A DNA stretch of 64,000 nt from Aggregatibacter sp. 2125159857. Lineage in GTDB: Bacteria > Pseudomonadota > Gammaproteobacteria > Enterobacterales > Pasteurellaceae. This document shows positions 54,459 through 64,000 of this stretch, one piece after another. Position 1 is the stretch's first letter. Each line of letters opens with the position of its first letter. Under the pieces are notes generated by a model, which was given only the letters and a program-made list of their open reading frames with translations, was not told the DNA's origin and searched no databases. The position numbers were made by a program, and so were the translations under genes. The DNA lies in the NCBI RefSeq assembly GCF_017798005.1, contig NZ_CP072548.1, positions 496,001 to 560,000 on the forward strand, written 5' to 3'.

Positions 54459-55766
54459 ATGGATAGTTTGCAATCACTTAAAACGCAATTAATCAATCAA
54501 ATTAATGCATTACAATTAAATCAACCTCATTACATTGCGGTTTGTTCAGCACAAGCCGAATGCGATGTTGATTTATTAGGTTGGCTAAAAGCACAACCGC
54601 ACTATCCGCAATTCTATTTTCAATTACAGCAAACAACACAATGTTTTGCCACGCTTGGCGCCATTCGTACATTTCAACAATTAGATGCAGCGCAAGATTT
54701 CGTGAATCAACACAATTTGCCTCTTTTCGGCGGCATTCAATTTTACGGGCAAACCACCTTTTTTCTGCCGCAGTTAGTGTTAGAACAGCGTGATAATCAA
54801 ATTCACGTCACGGTTTTTATTGACAAAAATGATCTTATCCAAAGTAAAGACAAAGCATTACAGGTTTTAAAAACATTTGAAAAAACAACCGCACTTTTAC
54901 CGCTTCAAAGCCAAGCGGATTTGATTAAACAACAAGCAAATCCAACACAATGGGAAAATTGGGTAGAAAAGGCTCTGGCGCAAATTCATGAAAAAACGGT
55001 GACCAAATTGGTGTTAGCTAATAAAAGCACCTTTGCCCTCAATCAACCGCTCAATGCCAAGGATTTTTTAGCGCAAAGTGAAATTTACAATAAAGGCTGC
55101 TACCACTTTCTTTTCGCGCAAGATGATAAAACCAGTTTCCTTGGCTCTTCGCCGGAACGGTTGTATGCACGTCATGAGCGTCATTTAACAACAGAGGCTC
55201 TCGCAGGCACCTCACCCATGAACGAGGATCATGAAAGCAATCGTAAACAAGCCGATTGGTTACTTAGCGATAAGAAAAACATCCATGAAAACCAATTGGT
55301 GGCGGATGGGATTTGCGCCAATTTAGCCCCTTTTACTCAACACATTGAAGTCGGCAACCTCGGCATCAAACAGCTGCGTCAAGTACAACATTTACGCCGA
55401 GAAATCACCGCACTTTTAACCGATAACTGTACCGACTTAAACTGTTTGCAAGCCATTCATCCAACGGCTGCGGTTGCCGGTTTGCCACAACAAAAAGCGA
55501 AAGCATTGTTACAGCAAATTGAACATTACGATCGCAGTTGGTACGCAGGCACATTAGGCTTTTTTAATCAACAACAAGCGGAGTTTTGTGTGGCGATTCG
55601 TTCGGCCTTTGTTGAAGCAGACAAAATTCATGTGTTTGCCGGCGCCGGTATTGTTGAGGGCTCAGTTCCCTTGCTAGAATGGCAAGAAATCGAGCGCAAA
55701 GCTGCGGGATTAATCTCATTATTAAAAATAACGAAATCTGAAAACGGAGAGCAAAAATGTCAGTAA
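54459..55766 (+). CDS. menF: Isochorismate synthase
   Basis: A 435-residue chorismate-using enzyme, first in menaquinone synthesis. The catalytic half shows VLANKSTFAL, FLGSSPERLYAR, TEALAGTSPM, the IHPTAAVAGLPQQ segment and CVAIRSAFV with GAGIVEGS at the C-terminus. The stop overlaps the menD start by 10 bases. Length is typical of MenF (431 in E. coli). Confidence 0.93.
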   Translation: MDSLQSLKTQLINQINALQLNQPHYIAVCSAQAECDVDLLGWLKAQPHYPQFYFQLQQTTQCFATLGAIRTFQQLDAAQDFVNQHNLPLFGGIQFYGQTTFFLPQLVLEQRDNQIHVTVFIDKNDLIQSKDKALQVLKTFEKTTALLPLQSQADLIKQQANPTQWENWVEKALAQIHEKTVTKLVLANKSTFALNQPLNAKDFLAQSEIYNKGCYHFLFAQDDKTSFLGSSPERLYARHERHLTTEALAGTSPMNEDHESNRKQADWLLSDKKNIHENQLVADGICANLAPFTQHIEVGNLGIKQLRQVQHLRREITALLTDNCTDLNCLQAIHPTAAVAGLPQQKAKALLQQIEHYDRSWYAGTLGFFNQQQAEFCVAIRSAFVEADKIHVFAGAGIVEGSVPLLEWQEIERKAAGLISLLKITKSENGEQKCQ

Positions 55767-57463
55767 GCGTCTTTAATCGTTGTTGGTCGAAAGTGATCTT
55801 GGAAACCCTTGTGCGTCAAGGTGTAACCCACTTTTGTATCGCGCCCGGTTCGCGTTCGACCCCACTGACATTGGAAGCCGTACGTTTACAAAATGCCAAC
55901 CGTGCCCTTTGCCATACGCATTTTGATGAACGCGGTTTAGGTTTCTTTGCCCTTGGCATCGCAAAATCCACCAAAAAACCCGTTGCCGTTATTGTCACTT
56001 CCGGCACGGCTGCCGCCAATTTATACCCGGCAATCATTGAAGCCCGTCAAAGCCATGTCAATCTGATTGTACTCACTGCAGATCGCCCACCTGAACTCTT
56101 AGAGTGCGGTGCGAATCAGGCGATTTTACAAGAAAATATGTTTGCCGATTATCCGCTTGCCAATTTGAATCTTCCGCGCCCAAGCCAAGATTACGCAGCA
56201 AGCTGGTTGATTTCAAAAATTGAGCACGCCTGTCATAAACAAGCGGATGAAGCCGGTGTAATTCATATTAATGTGCCTTTCGCCGAGCCGTTATATGATG
56301 CCAACGCAGAAGAAATTGACGTTCATCCTTGGTTAGCGCCCGTTCAGCGTTGGTTAAGCCAAAATAAAAGTTGGACATCCTACCCAGCACCACATCAAGA
56401 AGTGTTAATTCACGAACACTGGGATCAGTGGCGCACCAAACGCGGGATTATTGTGGCAGGCAGAATGCCGGCAGAACAAGCCATGGGCATTGCTTCCTGG
56501 GCAAATACCATGGGCTGGGTGTTACTGACCGATATTCAATCCGGCGTGGAAGCCAGTTTGCCTTATGCGGATATTTGGCTTGCGAATCAAACGGTGAAGC
56601 AAAAAATGTTGCAGGCAGATATTGTCATTCAGCTTGGCAACCGTTTTATTAGCAAACGCATTAACCAGTTTTTAGCCGAATTTAAAAACGAATATTGGAT
56701 TGTGGATGAAAACCCGCAAGCGGTGGATCCTTACCACCATTCCCACACCCGTTTTGTTGCCAAAATTCATCATTGGTTGCGCGCCCATCCGCCGTTAAGA
56801 CAAAAACCATGGTTATTAGAAGCGTTAGCGTTATCCAAATTCTGTGCCACCTTTATAGAGCAGCAAGTGGGTGGCAATTTAAATGAAGCTTCCTTAGCAC
56901 ACCACATTGAACGTTTACTGCCGAACAATGGCACCCTTTTCCTTGGCAATAGCTTATTTGTGCGTCTAGTGGATGCGCTCACCAAATTGCCGGAAGGCTA
57001 CCCGATTCACACCAATCGTGGGGCGAGCGGTATTGACGGTTTACTTGCTACCGTTGCCGGCATTGGTATTGGTTCTAATCAACCGGTCGTTGCCTTAGTG
57101 GGTGATACCTCTGCGCTTTATGATTTAAACTCGCTGGCATTGTTCAAAAAACTTACCCAACCGACTATTTTGTTTATTATCAATAACAACGGCGGAGCAA
57201 TTTTTGATATGTTGCCGGTGGATGCCGAAGTCAAAGACAAGTTCTATCGTATGCCGCACCACACCGAGTTTTCCCAAGTAGCGTCCATGTTCGATTTAAA
57301 ATATGCCCGTCCTTACACCTGGGCGGATTTAAGCTCCGTGCTGAAACAAGCCTATTCACGTCGCGAAGCCACTATCATCGAAATTAAAGTCGCACCGAAT
57401 GACGGCAGCACCATTTACAAACGCCTCATCGACCAAATCAGCTATGCGGTTGTCGGTGAATAA
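55757..57463 (+). CDS. menD: SEPHCHC synthase MenD
   Basis: A 568-residue thiamine diphosphate enzyme joining isochorismate and 2-oxoglutarate. The N-terminal domain has FCIAPGSRSTPLTLEA and HFDERGLGFFALG (conserved Glu region), the middle has TSGTAAANLYPA, and the C-terminal TPP site reads VGDTSALYDLNS through NNNGGAIF. It overlaps menF and precedes menH, in the order menF-menD-menH. Confidence 0.96.
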   Translation: MSVSVFNRCWSKVILETLVRQGVTHFCIAPGSRSTPLTLEAVRLQNANRALCHTHFDERGLGFFALGIAKSTKKPVAVIVTSGTAAANLYPAIIEARQSHVNLIVLTADRPPELLECGANQAILQENMFADYPLANLNLPRPSQDYAASWLISKIEHACHKQADEAGVIHINVPFAEPLYDANAEEIDVHPWLAPVQRWLSQNKSWTSYPAPHQEVLIHEHWDQWRTKRGIIVAGRMPAEQAMGIASWANTMGWVLLTDIQSGVEASLPYADIWLANQTVKQKMLQADIVIQLGNRFISKRINQFLAEFKNEYWIVDENPQAVDPYHHSHTRFVAKIHHWLRAHPPLRQKPWLLEALALSKFCATFIEQQVGGNLNEASLAHHIERLLPNNGTLFLGNSLFVRLVDALTKLPEGYPIHTNRGASGIDGLLATVAGIGIGSNQPVVALVGDTSALYDLNSLALFKKLTQPTILFIINNNGGAIFDMLPVDAEVKDKFYRMPHHTEFSQVASMFDLKYARPYTWADLSSVLKQAYSRREATIIEIKVAPNDGSTIYKRLIDQISYAVVGE

Positions 57464-57474
57464 ACAGAAAGATC

Positions 57475-57508
57475 AAAAGCAAACTATCGCACGTTAGTTT
57501 GCTTTTTT
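57475..57508 (+). terminator. Hairpin terminator between menD and menH
   Basis: AAGCAAACTA (57477-57486) pairs with TAGTTTGCTT (57495-57504), followed by TTTTC. It lies only seven bases before the menH start. Confidence 0.75.
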
Positions 57509-57514
57509 CATGTG

Positions 57515-58279
57515 ATGAAACCTTACCTCATTTTTTTACACGGCTTACTCGGCACTCAAGCCGACTGGCAAAAACTCACGGAAAATCTACCGCACTTTCA
57601 TTGCGTTGCCTTGGATTTGCCTTTCCACGGCAGCGCAAAAAATCACCCCGTACAGGATTTTGATGACACCAGTGCTTACGTAGCACAACGCATCCAAAGT
57701 ACGGCAGGAAATCACCCGTATTTTTTAGTGGGCTACTCCCTCGGTGGCAGAATCGCGCTTTATTACGCCCTTTGCAGTCCACAGGACAAATACAACCTAC
57801 AAGGACTGATTATTGAAGGCGGCAATCTTGGATTGACGAATGAGGCAGACAAAAAAGTGCGGTGGGAAAATGATGTGTTTTGGGCGCAACGTTTTCACCA
57901 TGAAACCGCGACTTCCGTGCTGAATGATTGGTATCAACAACCTGTCTTCGCCCATTTAACGGCAGACCAACGCAAGGCGTTGATCGAAAAACGCCAAGCC
58001 AACTGTGGCGACAATATTGCCAAAATGCTGTTAGCAACGTCTCTTGCCAAACAACCGGATTTACGCCCTTACGTCAAAAACAACCCTTATCCGATCTATT
58101 ATTTCTGCGGCGAACGGGATCATAAATTCAAACAAATGGCGTTAGAAAATCAGTTGAACCTGAGACTGATTCCACAGGCAGGACATAATGCGCATCAAGA
58201 AAATCCAACGGCATTTGCAGCCCAATTAAATACGTTATTCCAAGATAAATTCATTGCTTTTTTGCCGCGCAATGGCTAA
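57515..58279 (+). CDS. menH: SHCHC synthase MenH
   Basis: A 254-residue alpha/beta hydrolase that removes pyruvate from the MenD product. HGLLGTQADWQ carries the oxyanion HG, the nucleophile is in VGYSLGGRIAL, and the catalytic His in QAGHNAHQENP. I use ATG 57515; a GTG one codon earlier is also possible. No ribosome site is visible because the menD terminator hairpin occupies that position. Confidence 0.92.
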   Translation: MKPYLIFLHGLLGTQADWQKLTENLPHFHCVALDLPFHGSAKNHPVQDFDDTSAYVAQRIQSTAGNHPYFLVGYSLGGRIALYYALCSPQDKYNLQGLIIEGGNLGLTNEADKKVRWENDVFWAQRFHHETATSVLNDWYQQPVFAHLTADQRKALIEKRQANCGDNIAKMLLATSLAKQPDLRPYVKNNPYPIYYFCGERDHKFKQMALENQLNLRLIPQAGHNAHQENPTAFAAQLNTLFQDKFIAFLPRNG

Positions 58280-58357
58280 AATCTGCACTCCTTTGTCGTC
58301 GCTGAATTAGAGATCGGCGAACGATGTATCGTTAACCACTTCATATTAGGAGTTATT

Positions 58358-58627
58358 ATGTCTCTAAGTACTGAACAAAAAGCAAAAATCGTTGCTGAAT
58401 TTGGTCGCGATGGTAAAGACACCGGTTCTTCCGAAGTTCAAATCGCTTTATTAACCGCACAAATCAACCACTTACAAGCACACTTTGCTGAACACAAAAA
58501 AGACCACCACGGTCGCCGCGGTTTATTACGCATGGTTTCCCGTCGTCGTAAACTTTTAGATTACTTAAAACGTACTAATCTTGAACTTTACAGCAGCTTA
58601 ATCGCTCGTTTAGGTTTACGTCGCTAA
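58358..58627 (+). CDS. rpsO: Ribosomal protein S15
   Basis: An 89-residue 30S protein. [17 protein letters not shown] starts it, and [31 protein letters not shown] are canonical. AGGAG precedes the ATG. In most relatives pnp follows rpsO; here pnp is 4 kb away on the other strand and menB follows. Confidence 0.98.
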   Translation: MSLSTEQKAKIVAEFGRDGKDTGSSEVQIALLTAQINHLQAHFAEHKKDHHGRRGLLRMVSRRRKLLDYLKRTNLELYSSLIARLGLRR

Positions 58628-58660
58628 TCTACGTATTAAATAACTGAATAAGTGATGTCA

Positions 58661-58697
58661 AAAGCTGATTTCTCCTCGTGGGAAGTCAGCTTTTTTA
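58661..58697 (+). terminator. Terminator of rpsO
   Basis: AAAGCTGATTTC pairs with GGAAGTCAGCTT across TCCTCGTG, then a run of six T. Confidence 0.85.
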
Positions 58698-58803
58698 TTG
58701 TGCCTGGTTCGTGTTGTTGATCGCCGTGCGGAGCATTTTCAGATTCAGAAAACTTCCGCTATAATGACCGCACTTTTTTAACCTTAAATTCAAGGAATTT
58801 ATC

Positions 58804-59661
58804 ATGCAAAATTCAAAAGATGATGTTTTATATGCACCGGTTGAGTGGGTGGATCACAGTGCGGGTTACACCGACATTCGTTATCACAAATCCACTGACG
58901 GTATTGCTAAAATCACCATTAATCGTCCGGAAGTGCGCAACGCGTTCCGTCCGCAAACCGTGAAAGAAATGATCACCGCTTTTGCTGATGCCCGTTTTGA
59001 TGAAAAAATCGGTGTCATCGTGTTGACCGGTGAAGGCGAAAAAGCCTTCTGTTCCGGAGGTGACCAAAAAGTACGCGGCGATTACGGCGGCTACAAAGAC
59101 GACAGCGGCGTGCATCATCTCAACGTCTTGGATTTCCAACGGGATATTCGTAGCTGCCCGAAACCGGTGGTGGCGATGGTGGCAGGTTACGCCATTGGTG
59201 GCGGTCATGTATTGCATATGTTATGTGATCTCACTATTTCCGCAGACAACGCCATTTATGGTCAAACCGGCCCGAAAGTGGGTTCCTTTGATGGCGGCTG
59301 GGGCGCAAGCTACATGGCGCGAATCGTTGGTCAGAAAAAAGCGCGCGAAATTTGGTTCTTATGCCGTCAATATAACGCACAAGAGGCTTTAGAGATGGGC
59401 TTGGTGAACACGGTAGTGCCTTATGCGGATTTAGAAAAAGAAACCGTGCGTTGGTGTCGCGAAATGCTTCGTAACAGCCCGATTGCTTTACGTTGCTTGA
59501 AAGCGGCACTCAATGCGGACTGCGATGGACAAGCCGGTCTTCAAGAACTTGCCGGTAATGCCACCATGTTGTTCTACATGACGGAAGAAGGGCAAGAAGG
59601 TCGCAACGCATTTAATGAAAAACGTGCGCCTGATTTTAGTAAGTTTAAGCGTAATCCATAG
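58804..59661 (+). CDS. menB: 1,4-dihydroxy-2-naphthoyl-CoA synthase MenB
   Basis: A 285-residue crotonase-fold enzyme. [16 protein letters not shown] is the oxyanion and flexible loop, [12 protein letters not shown] the second oxyanion helix, and [20 protein letters not shown] the segment characteristic of MenB. It closes the naphthoquinone ring in menaquinone synthesis. It is separated from menFDH by rpsO. menC and menE are not in the window. Confidence 0.96.
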   Translation: MQNSKDDVLYAPVEWVDHSAGYTDIRYHKSTDGIAKITINRPEVRNAFRPQTVKEMITAFADARFDEKIGVIVLTGEGEKAFCSGGDQKVRGDYGGYKDDSGVHHLNVLDFQRDIRSCPKPVVAMVAGYAIGGGHVLHMLCDLTISADNAIYGQTGPKVGSFDGGWGASYMARIVGQKKAREIWFLCRQYNAQEALEMGLVNTVVPYADLEKETVRWCREMLRNSPIALRCLKAALNADCDGQAGLQELAGNATMLFYMTEEGQEGRNAFNEKRAPDFSKFKRNP

Positions 59662-59706
59662 TAAACGCGCTTTCTTACCATAGACTGTTAATTTATCTAA
59701 AAAAAC

Positions 59707-59733
59707 GACCGCACTTTAAGTGCGGTCTTCTTT
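59707..59733. terminator. Terminator between menB and deaD from inverted uptake signals
   Basis: GACCGCACTT (59707-59716) and AAGTGCGGTC (59718-59727) are almost directly abutted, with T- and A-runs outside, so it can stop both convergent genes. Confidence 0.85.
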
Positions 59734-59734
59734 T

Positions 59735-61537
59735 TTATTTTCTAAACTCACGTTTCTCTTTAAAAGTGCGGTGAGATTTTTCTTTAAATTTACGATCGCC
59801 CTTGAAACCTTTGTCTTCAAAACGACCGCCACGACGTTTCCCGCCAAAATTATCACCACCACGCTCGCCTTTGGCTTCGCCGATAAAAGACATACGCATT
59901 TGTTTATTCAACACTCGCGTTTTCGCAAATTGTTGTAACAATTCTTTCGGCATACCTTGTGGCAACTCAATGGTGGAATAATCATCATACAACTTGATGT
60001 GACCGATGTAGCGACTATTAATATCGCCTTCATTGGCAATCGCGCCAACAATATGGCGAACTTCCACGCCATCTCCGCGACCCACTTCAATACGATATAA
60101 ATCCATTGGTTGTGGATTGCCATAGCCTTTACGTTCACCACGACGTTCTGCTGAACGTGGATTTTCACGACGGTCACCACGCTCATTACGATCACGACGT
60201 GCTTTTTTATCCACCACCGGATCCGGCGGAAGAATCAGTTTTTGTTTACCTTGTAACAACATCATCATAGCGGCAGCAATGTCTTCTTGTGATTGGTCGG
60301 CAGTAAACATATCTTCCAACAATTCACGGTAAAGATCTAAATCATGATGTTCCAACTGCGCGGTAATTTTATCTTTGAATTTTTTACGGCGACAAGCTTG
60401 TAACACTTCATGGTTCGGTAATTCCACCTCTTCAATATTTTTCTTGATAAGGTGTTCAACATTGCGCAACAAACGACGTTCGCGCGGTTCCACGAACAAT
60501 AACGCACGACCAGAACGTCCTGCACGGCCGGTACGACCGATACGGTGTACATAAGATTCCGCATCCAGTGGAATGTCATAGTTCACCACAAGGCTAATAC
60601 GTTCAATATCAATACCACGCGCCGCAACGTCTGTCGCCACAACGATGTCTAAGCTACCACTACGCAAGCGATCTAAGGTTTGTTCTCGTAACTGTTGAGT
60701 CATATCGCCATTCAATGCCGCCGCACGGAAACCGTGTTTTTCTAATAATTCGGTCACGTCTAATGTGCCGGTTTTGGTACGGGTGAAAATAATGGCCGCA
60801 TCAAAATCTTCCACTTCCAAGAAACGCAACAAGGCATCATTTTTGCGGAAGCCATGAACATACCAACAACTTTGCGCAATATCCGGCGCACTTTGTTGAG
60901 TCGCTTTAATTTTGACTTCTTGTGGATCGTTCATAAAGCGTTTGGTGATTCGACGAATCGGCTCCGGCATGGTGGCAGAGAAAAGTGCGGTCTGGTGATG
61001 TTCCGGTAATTCCGCCATCACGGTTTCCACATCATCAATAAAGCCCATGCGCAACATTTCATCCGCTTCATCTAATACAATGGCTTTAAGCTCTGCAAGG
61101 CTTAGGGTGCCACGGCGTAGGTGATCCAAAATACGTCCCGGTGTCCCCACCACAACTTGCGCCCCTTGTTTTAACGCGCGTAATTGGATGTCATAACGTT
61201 GGCCACCATATAAAGTCACAATATTAATACCTTTGGCATATTTCACGAATTGCTCACATGCATCTGCAACTTGAATAGCTAATTCACGGGTCGGTGCCAT
61301 CACTAATAATTGCGGGTGTTTTTCTGTCGGATCGATTTTCGCCAAAATTGGCAAAGAAAAGGCGGCGGTTTTCCCACTACCGGTTTGCGCCATGCCCAGT
61401 ACATCACGGCCTTCTAATAAGTGCGGTATGCAAATTTGTTGAATTGGAGAGGGTGTTTCAAAGCCAAGATCGGCAACAGCATTAAGAATGAATTCAGGCA
61501 AGCCTAAATCCTTGAAAGTCATTTTAGTTTCAGTCAT
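59735..61537 (-). CDS. deaD: DEAD-box RNA helicase DeaD (CsdA)
   Basis: A 600-residue RNA helicase. Motifs in order: GFETPSPIQ (Q), AQTGSGKT (I), PTRELAIQ (Ia), VLDEADEML (II), SATM (III), and [11 protein letters not shown] (VI). A dimerisation region and an RRM-like DbpA domain follow (about 480-555), with a Lys/Arg/Gly-rich tail. It aids 50S assembly and RNA decay at low temperature. It follows nlpI and pnp on the minus strand. Confidence 0.96.
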   Translation of the reverse strand: MTETKMTFKDLGLPEFILNAVADLGFETPSPIQQICIPHLLEGRDVLGMAQTGSGKTAAFSLPILAKIDPTEKHPQLLVMAPTRELAIQVADACEQFVKYAKGINIVTLYGGQRYDIQLRALKQGAQVVVGTPGRILDHLRRGTLSLAELKAIVLDEADEMLRMGFIDDVETVMAELPEHHQTALFSATMPEPIRRITKRFMNDPQEVKIKATQQSAPDIAQSCWYVHGFRKNDALLRFLEVEDFDAAIIFTRTKTGTLDVTELLEKHGFRAAALNGDMTQQLREQTLDRLRSGSLDIVVATDVAARGIDIERISLVVNYDIPLDAESYVHRIGRTGRAGRSGRALLFVEPRERRLLRNVEHLIKKNIEEVELPNHEVLQACRRKKFKDKITAQLEHHDLDLYRELLEDMFTADQSQEDIAAAMMMLLQGKQKLILPPDPVVDKKARRDRNERGDRRENPRSAERRGERKGYGNPQPMDLYRIEVGRGDGVEVRHIVGAIANEGDINSRYIGHIKLYDDYSTIELPQGMPKELLQQFAKTRVLNKQMRMSFIGEAKGERGGDNFGGKRRGGRFEDKGFKGDRKFKEKSHRTFKEKREFRK

Positions 61538-61646
61538 TAAAAATACTCGAATGTATAAAAGGAAAGCTCAACGAAAGCTTTCAGGTTAATTACCATGTGT
61601 CGTTTTGCGCCTTACAACGCATCCGCCGGTTGAGTTATGCTCACCG

Positions 61647-62552
61647 TTATTCTGCTTGAGCCTGTTGTCCTAATTTTGAAAGCTCAAACACCGCAAAACG
61701 ATACTCCACAAAGTTATACACCTGATTTGCAACAGCCAGTTTGAATAAGGTCTCAGCCTCATCAACCTGTCCCATATTGAGTTTTTGTTTTGCTAGATAG
61801 AAGTAGGTTTCAGTTAGAATCTCTGCGTATTGCGTCGCGGTTTTTGTTGCAAACTGCTGCGCTTTAGCCTGTAGATCCTGAACTGACAATTTGCCCAAAT
61901 AATATTGGACAATGTAGGTACCCCAATAATCCTGAGAAAGCCCAACAGCACGTTGAGCCAGATTTTTTTGTGCCTCGGCCGGTTTGAATTTTAATTCATT
62001 CAAATACAGCCATAAAACACGGTAAGGATCTGATTTATTACGTTGATAAAATGCCAAAAAATCCTGCTCGGCGAGGTTATACCGCCCCACATAATAGAAG
62101 TCTAATGCTCGATTAAGGAAGGTATATTCATAATCAGGATCGAGGCTGAAAACCGTATTAAAGGCCTCTAATGCGCCGTCATAGTCTTCATCAAGTAATA
62201 AATAAAGCCCTAGATAGTTATACACTGCCGCCATTTTAGGTTGCAATGCAAGAGCTTGAGTAAAGTCATAACGCGCTAAAGCCCAAAGCCCCAAACTATC
62301 GTAAAGCACGCCCCGTTCAAAATGGAGAGAAGCACGTTCTTCATTACTCATTTTTCCAACGAGCAACACCTGACTAATTCGAACAATCATGACTTCCTGT
62401 TCAAAATGCTGGCTTGGATTTTGCTCAGCTAACACGACTTTATTTTTAGACACAAAGGTATTGCTCAAGCCGATACAGCCTGATAATACAAAGACTGAAA
62501 ATAAAATAGTTAGGAAAATCGCGAAATTAGACAACCCATTACGTTGCGTCAT
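61647..62552 (-). CDS. nlpI: Lipoprotein NlpI with TPR repeats
   Basis: A 301-residue outer-membrane lipoprotein. The signal peptide ends with VLSGC near residue 26. TPR helices follow: ASLHFERGVLYDSLGLWALARYDF, MAAVYNYLGLYLLLDEDYDGAL and later repeats. NlpI scaffolds peptidoglycan endopeptidases and their degradation by Prc. It sits between deaD and pnp, as in the E. coli pnp-nlpI-deaD order. Confidence 0.95.
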   Translation of the reverse strand: MTQRNGLSNFAIFLTILFSVFVLSGCIGLSNTFVSKNKVVLAEQNPSQHFEQEVMIVRISQVLLVGKMSNEERASLHFERGVLYDSLGLWALARYDFTQALALQPKMAAVYNYLGLYLLLDEDYDGALEAFNTVFSLDPDYEYTFLNRALDFYYVGRYNLAEQDFLAFYQRNKSDPYRVLWLYLNELKFKPAEAQKNLAQRAVGLSQDYWGTYIVQYYLGKLSVQDLQAKAQQFATKTATQYAEILTETYFYLAKQKLNMGQVDEAETLFKLAVANQVYNFVEYRFAVFELSKLGQQAQAE

Positions 62553-62641
62553 TTCTTTATAAGCCTTAAAGCAGAGTATTGCTTGTTGAAAAACAAATGT
62601 TACGGCACATAATGTACCGTAACATTTTGAAAAAATTTAAA

Positions 62642-64000
62642 TTATGCCTGCTCTACAATATCATCGGATACGTGTTGAGCAGTTTCTGCTTTCGGAGCAA
62701 GCTCTTTCATGGTTAAACGAATACGACCTTGACGATCGATTTCCACCACTTTAACCATCACTTCTTGTCCTACTTGTAGATAGTCGCTGACTTTTTCCAC
62801 ACGTTCTTCCGCAATTTGAGAAATGTGAACCAAGCCTTCTTTATTACCTACGATAGAAACGAATGCACCGAAATCGGCTAAACGAGTCACTTTACCTTTG
62901 TAAATGGCACCCGCTTCTACTTCGGCAGTGATGTCTTCGATACGTGCCATCACATCTTGTACGGCATTCTTATCTACCGCAGCAATTTTCACTGTACCGT
63001 CATCATCAATATCAATGGAAGTACCGGTTTCTTCGGTCAATGCACGAATCACTGCACCACCTTTACCGATCACATCTTTGATTTTCTTCGGATCAATTTT
63101 CATGGTGTAGATTCGTGGTGCAAAATCAGAAATATCTGCACGTGGCGCCGGAATCGCTTGCTCCATCACACCAAGAATGTGCATACGTGCGCTTTTCGCT
63201 TGGTTTAATGCAATTTGCATGATTTCAGCGGTGATACCTTCAATTTTGATATCCATTTGCAGTGCAGTTACACCTTGACGCGTACCCGCCACTTTAAAGT
63301 CCATATCACCTAAGTGGTCTTCATCGCCAAGAATATCGGAAAGCACGACAAATTTGTCATCTTCTTTCACCAAGCCCATCGCAATACCGGCAACCGCTGC
63401 TTTAATCGGTACACCGGCATCCATTAAGGCAAGAGAAGCACCACACACGGAAGCCATAGAAGAAGAACCGTTGGATTCGGTAATTTCAGATACCACACGT
63501 ACCACATATGGGAATTCGGCTAAGGTTGGCATCACCGCTGCCACACCACGTTTCGCCAAACGACCGTGACCGATTTCACGACGTTTTGGTGAACCGATCA
63601 TACCGGTTTCGCCCACGGAATACGGAGGGAAGTTATAGTGGAATAAGAAGTGATCAGAACGCTCACCGGTTAATTCATCAATGATTTGCGCATCGCGTTC
63701 AGTCCCTAACGTGGCAACGGCTAATGCTTGCGTTTCACCACGGGTAAAGATTGCCGAACCATGAGTACGCGGTAACACACCGGTGCAAATATCTAATGCA
63801 CGCACGGTATCCACGGTACGTCCGTCAATACGTGGTTCACCGGCAATAATACGTCCACGCACGATTTGGCTTTCAAGTGCGGTGAAAATATCAATAATTT
63901 TTCCTTCACTGACTTCTTCATCTTCAGCGGTAATTTGTGCGATGACATCGGCTTTAATCGCATCAATTTGCTCATAACGCGCTTGTTTTTCAGTGATACG
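62642..64000 (-). CDS. pnp: Polyribonucleotide nucleotidyltransferase, 5' part beyond the window
   Basis: The frame is open to the window's right edge, so these 453 residues are the C-terminal part of a protein of about 710. The second RNase PH domain shows [17 protein letters not shown] and [15 protein letters not shown], followed by [20 protein letters not shown] and the [15 protein letters not shown] catalytic segment. A KH domain ([17 protein letters not shown]) and an S1 domain ([15 protein letters not shown]) close it. It degrades RNA phosphorolytically in the degradosome. Confidence 0.97.
   Translation of the reverse strand, partial: RITEKQARYEQIDAIKADVIAQITAEDEEVSEGKIIDIFTALESQIVRGRIIAGEPRIDGRTVDTVRALDICTGVLPRTHGSAIFTRGETQALAVATLGTERDAQIIDELTGERSDHFLFHYNFPPYSVGETGMIGSPKRREIGHGRLAKRGVAAVMPTLAEFPYVVRVVSEITESNGSSSMASVCGASLALMDAGVPIKAAVAGIAMGLVKEDDKFVVLSDILGDEDHLGDMDFKVAGTRQGVTALQMDIKIEGITAEIMQIALNQAKSARMHILGVMEQAIPAPRADISDFAPRIYTMKIDPKKIKDVIGKGGAVIRALTEETGTSIDIDDDGTVKIAAVDKNAVQDVMARIEDITAEVEAGAIYKGKVTRLADFGAFVSIVGNKEGLVHISQIAEERVEKVSDYLQVGQEVMVKVVEIDRQGRIRLTMKELAPKAETAQHVSDDIVEQA

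Overview
The window looks like core chromosome of a Pasteurellaceae bacterium, most likely Aggregatibacter or a close Haemophilus relative. The evidence is the Haemophilus-type DNA uptake signal AAGTGCGGT / ACCGCACTT scattered dozens of times on both strands inside and between genes, an OapA/OapB opacity pair, a lipoprotein e(P4) homologue, a bifunctional NadR, and a moderately AT-rich housekeeping gene set with short intergenic spaces. I see no prophage, insertion sequence, integrase, CRISPR array, restriction system or toxin-antitoxin pair.

Layout. 0-6 kb: 3' end of prmA, then on the minus strand cpdA, nudF and an orphan periplasmic binding protein preceded by a TPP riboswitch; tRNA-fMet; a long-chain acyl-CoA synthetase. 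6-16.6 kb: an autotransporter with a hexanucleotide repeat, sodA, purMN with a PurR operator, an adhesin-E-like lipoprotein, a REP/BIME element, ribB under an FMN riboswitch, nadR, a metallophosphoesterase and a TyrP-type permease. 16.7-22 kb: the minus-strand operon ftsB-ispD-ispF-truD-surE-yqaA-small lipoprotein-nlpD. 22-28 kb: rpe-gph, trpS, cysK, cysZ, zipA. 28-33 kb: the str operon rpsL-rpsG-fusA-tuf, then a DMT exporter. 33.8-39 kb: plsY, folB-mltF plus a small basic ORF, a SulP transporter and eda, then tRNA-Ser(GGA). 39.4-46 kb: ygiC/ygiB-like pair, two tRNA-Lys genes, a Kef antiporter, e(P4), and divergent efp/epmB. 46.4-52.7 kb: oapA-oapB, arcA, the zinc-independent rpmE2-rpmJ2 pair, a LOG-family gene, dsbD, doxX. 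52.7-53.1 kb: a tandem REP array with an exact 59-bp period. 53-64 kb: alaA, menF-menD-menH, rpsO, menB, deaD-nlpI-pnp (pnp runs off the right edge).

Functional links. e(P4) and NadR are two steps of the nicotinamide-riboside route to NAD. menF, menD, menH and menB supply most of the menaquinone pathway, while arcA and a putative FNR site at sodA fit a facultative respiratory lifestyle. NlpD, MltF, NlpI, ZipA and FtsB concern cell-wall turnover and division. Two vitamin riboswitches (TPP, FMN) are clear.

The points I consider most worth following are the TPP riboswitch in front of an orphan AfuA/FbpA-type binding protein, the GTAG-headed REP/BIME elements, the GCCTGA repeat tract in the autotransporter, the truncated NlpD-like lipoprotein beside nlpD, and an unannotated-looking 48-residue basic ORF after mltF. 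I did not find a convincing entirely new multi-gene system.
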